Origin: a virus
Strand: one strand, 5' to 3'
Virus record (IMG/VR): IMGVR_UViG_3300008448_000392
Coordinates: 1 to 31,356 of that record
DNA length: 31,356 bases
This document shows positions 31,347 to 31,356 of the stretch, piece after piece. The translations under genes were made by a program, and so were the position numbers. The notes below the pieces were generated by a model that was not told the origin of the DNA, did not search any database, and worked only from the letters and a program-made list of their open reading frames with translations. The number at the start of each line of letters is the position of its first letter. Position 1 is the stretch's first letter.

Positions 31347-31356
31347 AGTATGATCC

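Overview
The window is a structural-gene segment from a T4-like contractile-tailed phage (myovirus). Three things show this: recognisable counterparts of T4 gp4, gp5 (two pieces), gp6, gp8, gp25, gp26, gp27, gp32, gp48, gp53, gp54 and gp59; gene order partly like T4; and copies of the T4-type late promoter octamer TATAAATA placed just ahead of several genes. Many sizes and domain contents (enlarged gp8, a 2154-residue structural protein, a gp5 in pieces) differ from coliphage T4 and resemble T4-like phages of cyanobacteria, marine bacteria or alphaproteobacteria. I cannot name the host from the sequence. I see no tRNA, CRISPR array, integrase or insertion sequence.

Region 1 (1-22522, all minus strand, read right to left) is one densely packed baseplate and fibre operon: tube cap gp48, wedge gp53, hub gp27-like, gp5 OB-fold piece, an Ig-like protein, gp5 beta-helix spike piece, a 25-residue ORF, an unknown 439-residue protein, gp25, gp6, a protein in the gp7 position, a 195-residue protein, gp8, a giant 2154-residue protein, a small coiled-coil protein, a repeat-rich fibre protein, and a collagen-like glycine-rich protein that runs off the left edge. 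Most genes overlap by 1-4 nt or are separated by a few nt. TATAAATA-type promoters sit ahead of gp48, gp25, the 195-residue gene and the fibre gene.

Region 2 (22567-29031, plus strand) holds head-completion nuclease gp4, a conserved unknown, tube-initiator gp54-like, hub chaperone gp26, a small downstream ORF joined to gp26 by what looks like a -1 programmed frameshift site, then two large proteins with hydrophobic segments. The first of these carries a muramidase-like domain and an M15 (VanY-like) peptidase domain. The order tube-like protein, chaperone, frameshift extension, large hydrolase-bearing protein resembles the V-G-T-H tail cassette of lambda, so the 742-residue protein is a good tape-measure candidate.

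Region 3 (29036-31356, minus strand) is a replication cluster: gp32 single-strand binding protein, gp59 helicase loader and a nucleotidyltransferase-like protein. gp32 has its own sigma70-type promoter and a hairpin terminator facing the end of region 2.

Main points for a second look: the frameshift site at 25122-25128; the cell-wall hydrolase domains being absent from the gp5 spike but present on the tape-measure candidate; a perfect-consensus sigma70 promoter at 15906-15934 pointing antisense into the late operon; the same inserted domain in gp8 and the gp7-position protein; and a gp32 without the zinc-binding cysteines.
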